NCBI RefSeq assembly: GCF_003076515.1
Contig: NZ_CP022390.1
Coordinates: 558,001-622,000, forward strand
Origin: Alcaligenes aquatilis
GTDB lineage: Bacteria > Pseudomonadota > Gammaproteobacteria > Burkholderiales > Burkholderiaceae_B
DNA: 64,000 bases
Direction of reading: 5' to 3'
A program made the translations under genes and the position numbers. Each line of letters opens with the position of its first letter. The first letter of the stretch is position 1. Shown here in pieces: positions 44,636 to 52,495 of the stretch. The notes beneath the pieces are model-generated. The model was not told the DNA's origin. It saw only the letters and a list, made by a program, of their open reading frames with translations, and searched no databases.

Positions 44636-45109
44636 ATGAGCTATGCCCAAGACGATTTTTATACGCTGATTACCAAAGCGGCCGAGCCGCATACGGTGCT
44701 TCGTGAGCCTGTAGAGGAGGGGCAGTTACCTGCGATGCCTTATCTCCTTTTCTCCATGACCCAGGGTCATCCTGGCCCTAGCCATCACGGACGGGTTAAC
44801 GAGGCTGGTATCCGCCAAGTCAGCGCGCATTATCAGGCACAGCTTCAGTTGCGCTGCTTTGCGACGGATAGCTGGAACATTCTGGAACGTGTTCATCTGG
44901 CATTGGAGTCCGAGTCTTTGCAGGCTCTCAGTGAGGAGCTGAACATTGCTGTAGTTCGCGCTGTGCTCTCGGAGGTGGAACCTGACCAGGCTGAACAGGG
45001 GCAAGCCCATACACGGCTGGATCTGGATGTCCTGTATACGGCCAGCATGGATGATGAAGTGCATGTGATTGAGTTTGTGGAAGTGAAAGGGGGGCAGCCC
45101 CCTGCTTGA
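44636..45109 (+). CDS. phage neck/tail terminator protein (gp12-like, LIC_12616 type)
   Basis: 157 residues from MSYAQDDFYTLITKAAEP; AGGA is nine bases upstream. It fits the tail-terminator family by size and by the pattern PMPYLLFSMTQGHPGPSHHG and YQAQLQLRCFATDSWNILERVHLAL. In a phage this ring caps the tail and joins it to the head; in a tailocin it would close the head-distal end. It is the first structural gene. Confidence 0.65.
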   Translation: MSYAQDDFYTLITKAAEPHTVLREPVEEGQLPAMPYLLFSMTQGHPGPSHHGRVNEAGIRQVSAHYQAQLQLRCFATDSWNILERVHLALESESLQALSEELNIAVVRAVLSEVEPDQAEQGQAHTRLDLDVLYTASMDDEVHVIEFVEVKGGQPPA

Positions 45110-45167
45110 GTGACCAGGCAGGCCTGCCCGGGCCTGTTTTCTTGAACGTGTTTTTTTAGCGCTTTAG

Positions 45168-45190
45168 CCACCGATCCAGGTGGTTTTTTC
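45168..45190 (+). terminator. hairpin with U-tract before the sheath gene
   Basis: CCACC (45168-45172) and GGTGG (45179-45183) close a six-base loop, followed by TTTTTTCTTTTT. The same CCACCGATC-like sequence precedes the sheath start codon. Confidence 0.6.
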
Positions 45191-45205
45191 TTTTTGGAGC
45201 CACCG

Positions 45206-46564
45206 ATGGCAAAACTATCTCGGATCGCCAACGTAGATATTGCGTTGCGTACGACCGCAATCAATGAACAATCTTTTTCCGACATGCTGATTCTGGGCAG
45301 TCATGTGCTCTCGACAGCACGCGCCATGACCATTACCGGTGCGGATGAACTGCTGGACATGGGACTGCAAGATACGGATCCCTTGTACTGGGCTGCGCGC
45401 GATGCTTTCGCACAGATTCCTGCCGTTCGTCAGGTCTTTATTGGCCGTCGTCAGGTTGACGAGCTCAAAGTTTCGGTAAGTCGTGCTGTGCCTGATGCCA
45501 ACTACCGTGTCCAGTTGCGCTGGCGTGACGAACAGGGTCAACAGCTGGATGCGCAGGTGTCGTACAAGGCGCTGGAAACAGACACGGTGGCAGAAATTGC
45601 CTCGGGTTTGGCTAGCGCGATTGCACAAACGGCTGCTCCTGTGACGGCGACTGCAGCCGAAGCTGTGGTGACTGTGAGCAATAAAACGGTGGGTGCGGCC
45701 CTGGCGGTTCAACTGCAAGGCAATCTGGCCATGCAGGTGGTGCCCGGTACTGAGACTGTGACCCAAGCTCTGTCCTCGATCGCCAATAGCCCCTTTAATT
45801 GGTATGGCCTGGTTATTACCAGCCGTGCCAAAGAAGATGTGCTGTCGGCTGCCGCCTGGACTGAAGCCAACGAGAAACTGTTTGGTACGGCTTCGGCTGA
45901 TGCGGGCATTATTGATCCCGATTCGAGCGAGGATTTGGCTAGCCAGTTGCAGGCAAAACAGTACTTCCGCAGCTTTGGCATTTACAGCGCAGCAGCCGCA
46001 ACGCAGTACCCTGAAGCCGCGTTGATGTCCTCCATGTTTACTTACTACCCCGGTCAGGAAACCTGGGCACTGAAGAAGCTGGCAGGTATTGCCTACGACG
46101 AACTGAGTGAAGGCCAGGCTTTGGTGGCACATGGCAAGAACTTCTCCACCTTTGAGCCATTCCGCAACTTTGCAGTTACCCAAGGTGGTTTGACGGCCGC
46201 GGGAGAATGGATTGACGTTATCCGCTTGCGTGATGCCTTGGTCGAACAGATCAAAGTGTCGGTGGTCTCGGCCATGATCAATGCAGATGGCAAAGTCGCC
46301 TTCACTGACGATGGTATCCAGATGATCGGCAATGCCATCCGTGCTCCTTTGGATCTGAACGTGCGTCGTGGTGGTATTGCGACTGAAGAGCTGGACGAGA
46401 ACGATCGTATTGTTCCCAGCTACACCCTGAGCCTGCCACGCAGCAGCCAGGTTCCTTTCAACGACAAGGCGAATCGTGTCTTGCGCGACGTGTACTTCAC
46501 TGCTCGCCTGGCTGGCGCCATTCACGTGTCCGAAATCAAGGGCAGCTTGAGCTACGCCCTGTAA
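45206..46564 (+). CDS. contractile tail sheath protein (DUF3383)
   Basis: 452 residues from the ATG six bases after GGAG. The sequence follows DUF3383, the sheath family of several myoviruses and tailocins: N-terminal MAKLSRIANVDIALRTTAINEQ and SDMLILGS, the LFGTASADAGIIDPDSSEDLASQLQ region, TYYPGQETWALKKLAGI and the conserved C-terminal VFFTARLAGAIH-like end (VYFTARLAGAIHVSEIKGSLSY). Contraction drives the tube through the target envelope. It is the largest structural gene after the fibre and tape measure. Confidence 0.85.
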   Translation: MAKLSRIANVDIALRTTAINEQSFSDMLILGSHVLSTARAMTITGADELLDMGLQDTDPLYWAARDAFAQIPAVRQVFIGRRQVDELKVSVSRAVPDANYRVQLRWRDEQGQQLDAQVSYKALETDTVAEIASGLASAIAQTAAPVTATAAEAVVTVSNKTVGAALAVQLQGNLAMQVVPGTETVTQALSSIANSPFNWYGLVITSRAKEDVLSAAAWTEANEKLFGTASADAGIIDPDSSEDLASQLQAKQYFRSFGIYSAAAATQYPEAALMSSMFTYYPGQETWALKKLAGIAYDELSEGQALVAHGKNFSTFEPFRNFAVTQGGLTAAGEWIDVIRLRDALVEQIKVSVVSAMINADGKVAFTDDGIQMIGNAIRAPLDLNVRRGGIATEELDENDRIVPSYTLSLPRSSQVPFNDKANRVLRDVYFTARLAGAIHVSEIKGSLSYAL

Positions 46565-46600
46565 TCCAGGCGCATAAGCGTCCCTTTTTGTCATAAATCC

Positions 46601-46627
46601 AGCCTGGTTTAGTGCCAGGCTTTTTTC
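46601..46627 (+). terminator. rho-independent terminator after the sheath gene
   Basis: AGCCTGG (46601-46607) pairs with CCAGGCT (46615-46621), followed by TTTTTC. It may reduce downstream transcription relative to the sheath, which is needed in high copy. Confidence 0.8.
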
Positions 46628-46641
46628 TTTGGGAGCCTGAA

Positions 46642-47070
46642 ATGGCCTATGAATTGAAAAGCTACGATTCCAAGCAAGTTAAATGTGTTCTGGGCGCGCA
46701 TACCGTCACGGGCCCAGCTGATGACACTTTTATCAGTATTGAACCTCAAGGTGACGGTGTCAGCAGCTCGGTGGGGGTCTATGGCGATGTATCTCGCTCG
46801 ATCAGTCATGATCCCCGTCACACCATCAAGATCACCCTGCAACAGACCAGCCGCTCCAACGACGTGCTCTCGTCCTTGTGCGATGTGGATCGTCTCTCAG
46901 GCGGTGCAGGTGCATTTCCTATCCTGATTACGGACCTGCGTGGCAGCACGCTGTTTACGGGTATGGCCTGGGTGCAAAAGAAGGCTAATGCCACTTTTGC
47001 CAAGGGCATCGGTAGCCGTGAGTGGACTCTGGAAGCGGTGGGCGGCTTCACTAACGGGGGTAACGACTGA
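46642..47070 (+). CDS. tail tube protein (DUF3277)
   Basis: 142 residues from MAYELKSYDSKQVKCVLGAH, after GGGAG. The mix of beta strands and the FDDTFISI-like, GVYGDVSRSISHDPRHTIKITL, SGGAGAFPILITDLRG and C-terminal REWTLEAVGGF segments match the DUF3277 tube family. It would form the rigid inner tube inside the sheath. Its stop overlaps the next ATG (TGATG). Confidence 0.82.
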   Translation: MAYELKSYDSKQVKCVLGAHTVTGPADDTFISIEPQGDGVSSSVGVYGDVSRSISHDPRHTIKITLQQTSRSNDVLSSLCDVDRLSGGAGAFPILITDLRGSTLFTGMAWVQKKANATFAKGIGSREWTLEAVGGFTNGGND

Positions 47071-47549
47071 TGGCACGCCCTGTGGAGGTGACAGTCAACG
47101 ACACCATGTTCTTGATCACGCCGATGGATGCGTTTGAAGCGCTGGAGGTTTTTGGTGATTTGCAAAAAGACCTCTTGCCAGCAGTGGGGGAGTTGCTGTC
47201 TTTGAGTTTGGGAGCGCAAGCGGAGCAGGCTGAAGTGTTGATGTCGGGTGCCATTGAAAAGCTGTCCGAAAAACTGAGTGGGCGTCAGCTCAAGCAGTGG
47301 ACAGATCGCTTGATCAATGCTGACTCTGTCGCTGTTTCGATGAATGGTCGAGACGTGCGTCTGGATGCGGCGGCGCGTGCGATGGTTTTTAAGGAGTTCA
47401 CCGATATTCTGGAGCTGTTGTTCCATGTTTTGAAGGTGAACTTCGCCTCCCCTTTAGGGCGTTGGCTCAGCCGTTCTGGTCTGGACCTGAGCCAACTGTC
47501 AGCAAACCCGTTGGGAGCTATCAGCCAGAACTCGAAAGAGAGTTCCTGA
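47070..47549 (+). CDS. tail assembly chaperone, unshifted form (G-like)
   Basis: 159 residues. The acidic helical composition (VNDTMFLITPMDAFEALEVFGDLQKDLLP, TDRLINADSV) is typical of the short chaperone that coats the tape measure protein before tube assembly. The last 14 codons overlap a -1 frame open reading frame that continues for 60 more residues. See the frameshift feature for the longer product. Confidence 0.78.
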   Translation: MARPVEVTVNDTMFLITPMDAFEALEVFGDLQKDLLPAVGELLSLSLGAQAEQAEVLMSGAIEKLSEKLSGRQLKQWTDRLINADSVAVSMNGRDVRLDAAARAMVFKEFTDILELLFHVLKVNFASPLGRWLSRSGLDLSQLSANPLGAISQNSKESS

Positions 47550-47692
47550 TCTGGCGACCCGTGATGGCCAGCAAAGTAACCGTCGGCGAGATTCGTCGAC
47601 GGGAAGTACTTTTGCTGGATTTGATCAAGTTAAACCACCTTATGGACGCTGAGGCTGCTGCTATGGAAGCAGCACGCACAGTGAACAAGTAA
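47070..47692 (+). CDS. tail assembly chaperone, -1 frameshifted form (GT-like)
   Basis: The heptamer A AAC CCG at 47504-47510 is in the zero frame of the G-like gene and fits X XXY YYZ. A -1 slip gives AAA CCC GTT, then an open frame through GSYQPELEREFLIW and REVLLLDLIKLNHLMDAEAA to the stop at 47692. The fused protein has about 207 residues. A perfect hairpin (GAACTC/GAGTTC, 47528-47545) lies 17 bases downstream. This matches the conserved G/GT frameshift of tailed phages. The second frame's own ATG at 47564 is a less likely start. Confidence 0.75.
47504..47510 (+). promoter_or_regulatory. programmed -1 ribosomal slippery heptamer AAACCCG
   Basis: The zero-frame codons are GCA AAC CCG, so the preceding A plus AAC CCG makes a perfect X XXY YYZ site. 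After slipping, both tRNAs keep codon-anticodon contacts at the first two positions. The site lies in the overlap between the two chaperone frames, exactly where tail chaperone frameshifts occur in other phages. Confidence 0.7.
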
Positions 47693-49593
47693 TGACAAAT
47701 GTCCGTGAAATTGTCGCGAAGGTGCGCAGCCAGGTGGACCTGTCCGACTTGAAGGCGTATGCGCAGTGGTACCAGCGCCTTCAACAGGATGCGGTGGGTT
47801 TTGCGAAGTTGGCAAAGCAGTCCATCGAGCAAAGCCGCGCCTTGAATGCGCTGGAGCGAGGCGCAAAAAATGCCCAGTTGGCCATGGGAAACCTGGTACG
47901 TGGCATTCGTGGGCCTGGGGTGGGTGTGCGCTCTTCGGATCCATCACGTGCTGGCAAGAGCACAGCACCGGGTGCAGCCGGGGGAGCGGCGATTGGTTCC
48001 GTGTCCGGGGCTATCAAGCAAACCATCGCCAGGAATATTGGTCTTGATACGGTCAAGGATGTGCTGTTGGCCGGCGACCAGTTCAACCAGGTCCAGGCAC
48101 AACTGGCAATGAGCTCCCAGGGTGAACAAGAACACCAGTTTATTGATCAGCGTTTGAGCGCGGATTCCAAGCAAGCACGTCAGCCGTTTTCGCAGAGCGC
48201 TGATTTATTTCTGCGCATTCATCCGCTTATGCAAAGTCAAGGAAAAGGGGCACGAGACAGTCTGGACGTGGTGGCGGCGACGGGCTTGTCCTTGACGGCA
48301 AGTGGCTCGGACCCGCAGCAAGTCAGTGCTTTTATAGCGCAGTTTTCTAAAGATCTGGTCCAGGGAAAGCTGAGCGGTGAAGGTTTTCAGACCATGCTGA
48401 TCAATAATCGGCGCATGTTGACGTATTTGCTTGATGGGCTAAATAACACCAATCCTGCTTTGGGTGCTACTCGTCAGAATTTGTTTGAGCTGGCCCAGCA
48501 AGGCCTGATTACGTCTGACATGATGGTGTCCGCCTTCGGCAATCAGTTAAGCACCATGCGTGGGGATGTGGAAAAGCTACCAGCTTCCCTGGCTAGTTCT
48601 TTGACTGAGTTCTCGGACAAGTTGGCGCGGGTCAGCGGGGTGTTGCAGCAACAGACCGGCGTGATCGAGCTGTTGAGTTTCGCCTTGAAGGTGCTGGGTG
48701 ATCATCTTGAGCAGATCACACACTTGCTGTTTCTGATTGGAGCGGCTCAGGGGCTGCGCAAACTGGAAGCTGGTATGGGAGCATTGCTTGGGCGTGGGCA
48801 GTCCGTAACGCAAATGCTGCGTGGCCTGGCCGGTGTGACCGGTGTGCTGGTCAAGGAGCTGTGGGTCGCTGTTCGCCCCTTCCTGCGCTGGATGATTATT
48901 GTGGAAGCCATCAGTTTGGTCGTTCAGGATGTGATTTCCTGGTTCCAGGGAGGAGATTCTGTACTGGGCTCGATTATTGGCCGATCCGAGCAATGGCAAG
49001 GGGAGATTGAAGCCGTTCGAGGTGCTTTGGTGTGGGTCAAGGATTTGCTGGGGGGCGGCGCCGAGACAGTAGATTCCTGGATCGAGAAATGGGGGGCGGT
49101 TATTACGGTAGTGACCGGCCTGGTGTTATTGATTGGAGGCATTCCGGCCTTGATCGTGACGCTGGTTGTACTGATCCTGAGCTACCGCGACGTGATTGTG
49201 AGCTTTGCCAAAGACTTTTGGGACACATTCGTGCTGGCTGCCGAGCAGACCTGGGTCGAGATCAAAGCCACATTCACGCGTATGTTCAGCTGGTTTGAAG
49301 AGCAGTTCGCCCAAGTGGGGGCTTTCTTTTCCTCCATGGTGCCGGGGCTGCCAAGCTGGGCGACATTGGATGGCGTCAAGAGTGCGCTGGGCTTTGAAAC
49401 GGCGACGCCCGTCTCCAGTATCTTCACAAGAGGCCAGTACACCGATAATCGCACCATGATGGTGAATGTGCAGACCAAGGACCAGGCCGACAAGATTGTA
49501 GATACCGTAGGGCTAGCAGTGCAGCAATACGGGTTTGCCAACTCGAATCAGGATCTGAGTTTGCGTGCCCCTTATACCGAAACTCCACCTTGA
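47692..49593 (+). CDS. tape measure protein
   Basis: 633 residues; ATG overlaps the chaperone stop. Residues 100-330 follow the tape-measure N-terminal pattern (NRRMLTYLLDGLNNTNPALGATRQNLFELAQQGLITSDMM, ALASSLTEFSDKLARVSG). Hydrophobic segments occur around 360-400 and 470-500 (VVTGLVLLIGGIPALIVTLVVLILSY), and the C terminus has aromatic-rich helices. At about 0.15 nm per residue the tail would be near 95 nm, a typical length for contractile tailocins. Confidence 0.85.
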   Translation: MTNVREIVAKVRSQVDLSDLKAYAQWYQRLQQDAVGFAKLAKQSIEQSRALNALERGAKNAQLAMGNLVRGIRGPGVGVRSSDPSRAGKSTAPGAAGGAAIGSVSGAIKQTIARNIGLDTVKDVLLAGDQFNQVQAQLAMSSQGEQEHQFIDQRLSADSKQARQPFSQSADLFLRIHPLMQSQGKGARDSLDVVAATGLSLTASGSDPQQVSAFIAQFSKDLVQGKLSGEGFQTMLINNRRMLTYLLDGLNNTNPALGATRQNLFELAQQGLITSDMMVSAFGNQLSTMRGDVEKLPASLASSLTEFSDKLARVSGVLQQQTGVIELLSFALKVLGDHLEQITHLLFLIGAAQGLRKLEAGMGALLGRGQSVTQMLRGLAGVTGVLVKELWVAVRPFLRWMIIVEAISLVVQDVISWFQGGDSVLGSIIGRSEQWQGEIEAVRGALVWVKDLLGGGAETVDSWIEKWGAVITVVTGLVLLIGGIPALIVTLVVLILSYRDVIVSFAKDFWDTFVLAAEQTWVEIKATFTRMFSWFEEQFAQVGAFFSSMVPGLPSWATLDGVKSALGFETATPVSSIFTRGQYTDNRTMMVNVQTKDQADKIVDTVGLAVQQYGFANSNQDLSLRAPYTETPP

Positions 49594-49634
49594 ACCTGTT
49601 TCTTTTTGCGCCCTGGATGCGCTGAATGCAAACC

Positions 49635-49659
49635 CGCCGCCACAGAGCGGCGTTTTTTT
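49635..49659 (+). terminator. rho-independent terminator after the tape measure gene
   Basis: CGCCGC (49635-49640) pairs with GCGGCG (49647-49652) around CACAGA, followed by seven T. It divides the tube genes from the baseplate genes. Confidence 0.8.
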
Positions 49660-49672
49660 ATGGGGGCTCATT

Positions 49673-50239
49673 ATGGCATTTGTAACCTTGTTATTTGATC
49701 TGGCTGGCAAGCAAAGCATGCTGGGCAGTATTCCTTTGGATGCTTTGTTGACCGAGGAAACCGAGTTGACCGCCAGCGTCAGCAAGTATGCGGTGGAAGA
49801 TGGCTCGGTCATCTCTGACCACATAGCTCGTGAGCCAGAAACCTTGAGCCTGTCGGGTGTCATTACCGCTGCCAGCATTTACACGTTTCTCAGTGGTGGT
49901 CGATCCAAGTTGATTGCGGCCAAGGATGCGCTTCGCCAGATTCATGAGCGTCGTCAGCCCATCACTATCGTGACCGGGGCGGATATTTATCAGAACTACG
50001 CCATGACCAAGGCAGCGATCACTCGCAAGAACGAAGGTGAAAAACTGGATGTGGTCTGCAACTTTCAGAAGATTGTTGTAGCCAAGTTGCGCCAGGCTGA
50101 TATCCCTGCTGACAAGGTAGCGCCTTCCGTTCAAGGCAAGGCGGGCCAGACGGGGGCGGCAACTGGCAAAGTCAGTGATACCCGGTCCCAAACTGTGCCT
50201 TCCAGCAATCTGAAAGTGCAAACAGGGAGTGGAACATGA
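49673..50239 (+). CDS. baseplate protein (Dit-like N-terminal domain)
   Basis: 188 residues from MAFVTLLFDLAGKQSML. The segment VSKYAVEDGSVISDHIAREPETLSLSGVI is the pattern of phage baseplate proteins with a Dit-like N-terminal fold. The C-terminal 45 residues are low-complexity, rich in Gly, Thr and Ser. It probably joins tube and baseplate hub. It overlaps the next gene by four bases. Confidence 0.7.
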   Translation: MAFVTLLFDLAGKQSMLGSIPLDALLTEETELTASVSKYAVEDGSVISDHIAREPETLSLSGVITAASIYTFLSGGRSKLIAAKDALRQIHERRQPITIVTGADIYQNYAMTKAAITRKNEGEKLDVVCNFQKIVVAKLRQADIPADKVAPSVQGKAGQTGAATGKVSDTRSQTVPSSNLKVQTGSGT

Positions 50240-50565
50240 TTGAAATTCCCTTGGTGGACCAGAACAGCTTCGTGATTGAAGTCAGCCTGGAGGGAGCCAG
50301 CTATTTTCTGAGTTTCAACTGGAACAGCGAGGCTCAAATTTGGGTTCTGGGGCTGCAGGATGCCCATACAAAAAGTATTTTGAGTGGCCTGGTGCTGGTA
50401 CCAAACACACCTTTGCTGGATCAGTTCCGGCACTTGAATGTGCCGCCTGGAGAGTTTGTCGTAGATGTGCAGGATGAAAAACTGCAGTTGACGCGAAGCT
50501 CTTTTCTGAGCGGTCAGGCCACTTTCTTTTACTTGAGCAGGCAAGAGTATGGCGCGCTTCGATAG
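50236..50565 (+). CDS. baseplate plug protein (Pam3 gp18-like)
   Basis: 109 residues. The short beta protein IPLVDQNSFVIEVSLEGASYFLSFNWNSEAQIWVLGL matches small baseplate plug proteins, where an immunoglobulin-like sandwich closes the hub. It overlaps both neighbours (four bases before, 17 bases after), as expected in a tight structural operon. Confidence 0.72.
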   Translation: MIEIPLVDQNSFVIEVSLEGASYFLSFNWNSEAQIWVLGLQDAHTKSILSGLVLVPNTPLLDQFRHLNVPPGEFVVDVQDEKLQLTRSSFLSGQATFFYLSRQEYGALR

Positions 50566-51454
50566 AACGTACAGATTGCTGGTGGGGCGACCTGGAGAAC
50601 CGGGCTTGGAGATCGCTCCGCCATTGCGTATGAAATTTGAAGTGAGCAAGGATACCAACGAGTCCCCGAACCAGATCAAGATCAGTATCTGGAACCTGAG
50701 CCCGCACACCCGCGAGGCTGTTGTGGAGCCCGATAATGTGGTCGCTCTTTATGCAGGTTACGAGCAGGAAGAGGGGGCTTTGCTCCTGGCTTATGGAACC
50801 GTGGTGCAAGGGGCAAGCAGCTTTCAGAACGCGGAGATTGTGACGGAGCTGGAAGTGCGGGACGGCTTTGCTCAAATTCGAGACACCGTTGTCAGTTTGG
50901 GCTGTGGTGCCGGCGTTCGGGCCAGGCTGATCATTGAAGACATTGCATTTCAAATGGGCTTGTCATTGGTGATGTCTGAGGATGCTCCGGATCGGGTCTG
51001 GCAAAACGGCTTCAGTTTTTATGGGGCTGCCCGAGTGGCCTTGCATAAAGTCGTGCAGGGAAGCGGGCTGGAGTACTCCATACAGAACGGTGAACTGCAG
51101 GTTATTGAGCGTTGCGGGGTAACGCCTCGCAAGGGTTTTGTGCTGTCGCCGGAAAGTGGCTTGCTGGGTAATCCCGAGCGGATACGGCAGAGCGCCAAAG
51201 AAAAGGCGGACAGTAAAGGGAGCGAAAAGATCAAGTCCGAGCGTCAGCAGGCCGATGGTTGGCGTGTCACATCGTTGCTGCTGCCCAGTTTGAACCCTGG
51301 TGATCTGGTCAAACTGGAAAGCCGTCAGGCGGTGGATTGGTTCCGGGTGGAAAGTCTGAAGCACTCGGGTGATTGGGATGGTTCCGGTGACTGGAAAACC
51401 ACGATGGAGCTGCTGGATCGCCATGCTGCGCCTAAAGAGAAGGACGGCTCATGA
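50549..51454 (+). CDS. baseplate hub protein (gp27/gpD-like)
   Basis: 301 residues. MRMKFEVSKDTNE-like opening (LRMKFEVSKDTNESPNQIKISIWNLS) and LSPHTREAVVEPDNVVALYAGY follow the first tube-like domain of hub proteins, and a second domain ends with PSLNPGDLVKLESRQAVDWFRVESLKHSGD. It would form the trimeric hub that carries the spike. It overlaps the spike gene by four bases. Confidence 0.75.
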   Translation: MARFDRTYRLLVGRPGEPGLEIAPPLRMKFEVSKDTNESPNQIKISIWNLSPHTREAVVEPDNVVALYAGYEQEEGALLLAYGTVVQGASSFQNAEIVTELEVRDGFAQIRDTVVSLGCGAGVRARLIIEDIAFQMGLSLVMSEDAPDRVWQNGFSFYGAARVALHKVVQGSGLEYSIQNGELQVIERCGVTPRKGFVLSPESGLLGNPERIRQSAKEKADSKGSEKIKSERQQADGWRVTSLLLPSLNPGDLVKLESRQAVDWFRVESLKHSGDWDGSGDWKTTMELLDRHAAPKEKDGS

Positions 51455-52122
51455 ATCAGCTCATTACGTCTATTTTGTCTGATATTAATGTTTGTCTGCC
51501 TGGCGTAGTGCAGGCTTACGACGGCAGGACCGTGACTGCAAAACCCGCTTTGCCCAAGCAATTGGCCAATGGTCAAACCTTGGCTGCACCGTTGATCGTT
51601 GCAGTACCCGTGTGCTGGCCGATTGCGGATGGGGGGCAGGCCATGATTACGGTCCCCTTGAAACCTGGCGACCCTGTTGTTCTGCACTTTTCCCAACGTA
51701 GCTTGGAAAACTGGCTATCGGGCTCAGACCAGGCTCCCGATGATCCCCGTCAATTTGATTTGAGTGATGCCTTCGCTACGCCAGTGATGCGTCCTGGCCC
51801 GGTAGCAGATACGGAAAACCTGACAGTGCAGTATGGGCCCGGCTCTTTGAAGCTGGCACCCGACGGCAGTTTGACTGTGCGAGTGCCTCGTCAGCATGTC
51901 ATTGCCCAGGAAACCATTTTTGATAGCCCGGTCACGGTTAATGGTTTGTTGACTTACACGGCAGGTATGGCCGGCTCGGGGGGCTCAGGCAGTTCAATCA
52001 GCATCAGTGGTGGTGCCAGTTTTGAGGGGGGAAAGATTATGCATAACGGCAAGAACATCGGTTCGGACCATCGTCATAGCGGGGTGCAAACCGGTGGTGG
52101 CACGACGGGAGGGCCAGTGTAA
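51451..52122 (+). CDS. membrane-puncturing spike protein (Gp138-type)
   Basis: 223 residues. An N-terminal OB-like domain (LPGVVQAYDGRTVTAKPAL, ADGGQAMITVPLKPGDPVVLHFS) leads to a repetitive beta-helix stretch and the end NGKNIGSDHRHSGVQTGGGTTGGPV. The HRH motif is the place where spike tips of this class hold an iron ion between three chains. It is the tip that pierces the outer membrane. Its stop overlaps the next ATG by one base. Confidence 0.82.
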   Translation: MNQLITSILSDINVCLPGVVQAYDGRTVTAKPALPKQLANGQTLAAPLIVAVPVCWPIADGGQAMITVPLKPGDPVVLHFSQRSLENWLSGSDQAPDDPRQFDLSDAFATPVMRPGPVADTENLTVQYGPGSLKLAPDGSLTVRVPRQHVIAQETIFDSPVTVNGLLTYTAGMAGSGGSGSSISISGGASFEGGKIMHNGKNIGSDHRHSGVQTGGGTTGGPV

Positions 52123-52484
52123 TGACATGGGATTTGCAACTGAATGGCCGTCATGATTTGGCGCTGTCTTCAGCGCAGGATCTGGTTCTGATTGATGGTG
52201 CTGCGCGAATTCGTCAGCAAATTACCGTCACCTTGCTGACTTTTCTGGGTGAGTGGTTTCTGGACCAGAGCTGGGGCGTTCCCTATCTGGAAAAAATCAT
52301 GGTCAAGGCTCCTAATCGGGCCGAGATCGAAAATATTGTGCGCGCCAAAGTGCGTGCCGTCCCCGGTGTGATTGCTGTGCCCATGGTGCAGATTGAGCTC
52401 AATGCCATTGCGCGCCGAGCCCGGATCACATTGCCTGAAATTCAAACAGACGCGGGCCCGCTTACGGTCACCGTCACCCAATAG
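52122..52484 (+). CDS. baseplate wedge protein (gp25/DUF2634-like)
   Basis: 120 residues. LSSAQDLVLIDGAARIRQQITVTLLTFLGEWFLDQSWGVPYLEKI is the gp25-like pattern with the conserved EWFLD segment, and the C-terminal half is beta-rich. It would anchor the first sheath ring on the baseplate. It follows the spike gene directly, as in many myoviruses. Confidence 0.82.
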   Translation: MTWDLQLNGRHDLALSSAQDLVLIDGAARIRQQITVTLLTFLGEWFLDQSWGVPYLEKIMVKAPNRAEIENIVRAKVRAVPGVIAVPMVQIELNAIARRARITLPEIQTDAGPLTVTVTQ

Positions 52485-52495
52485 GATTTTTAAAA

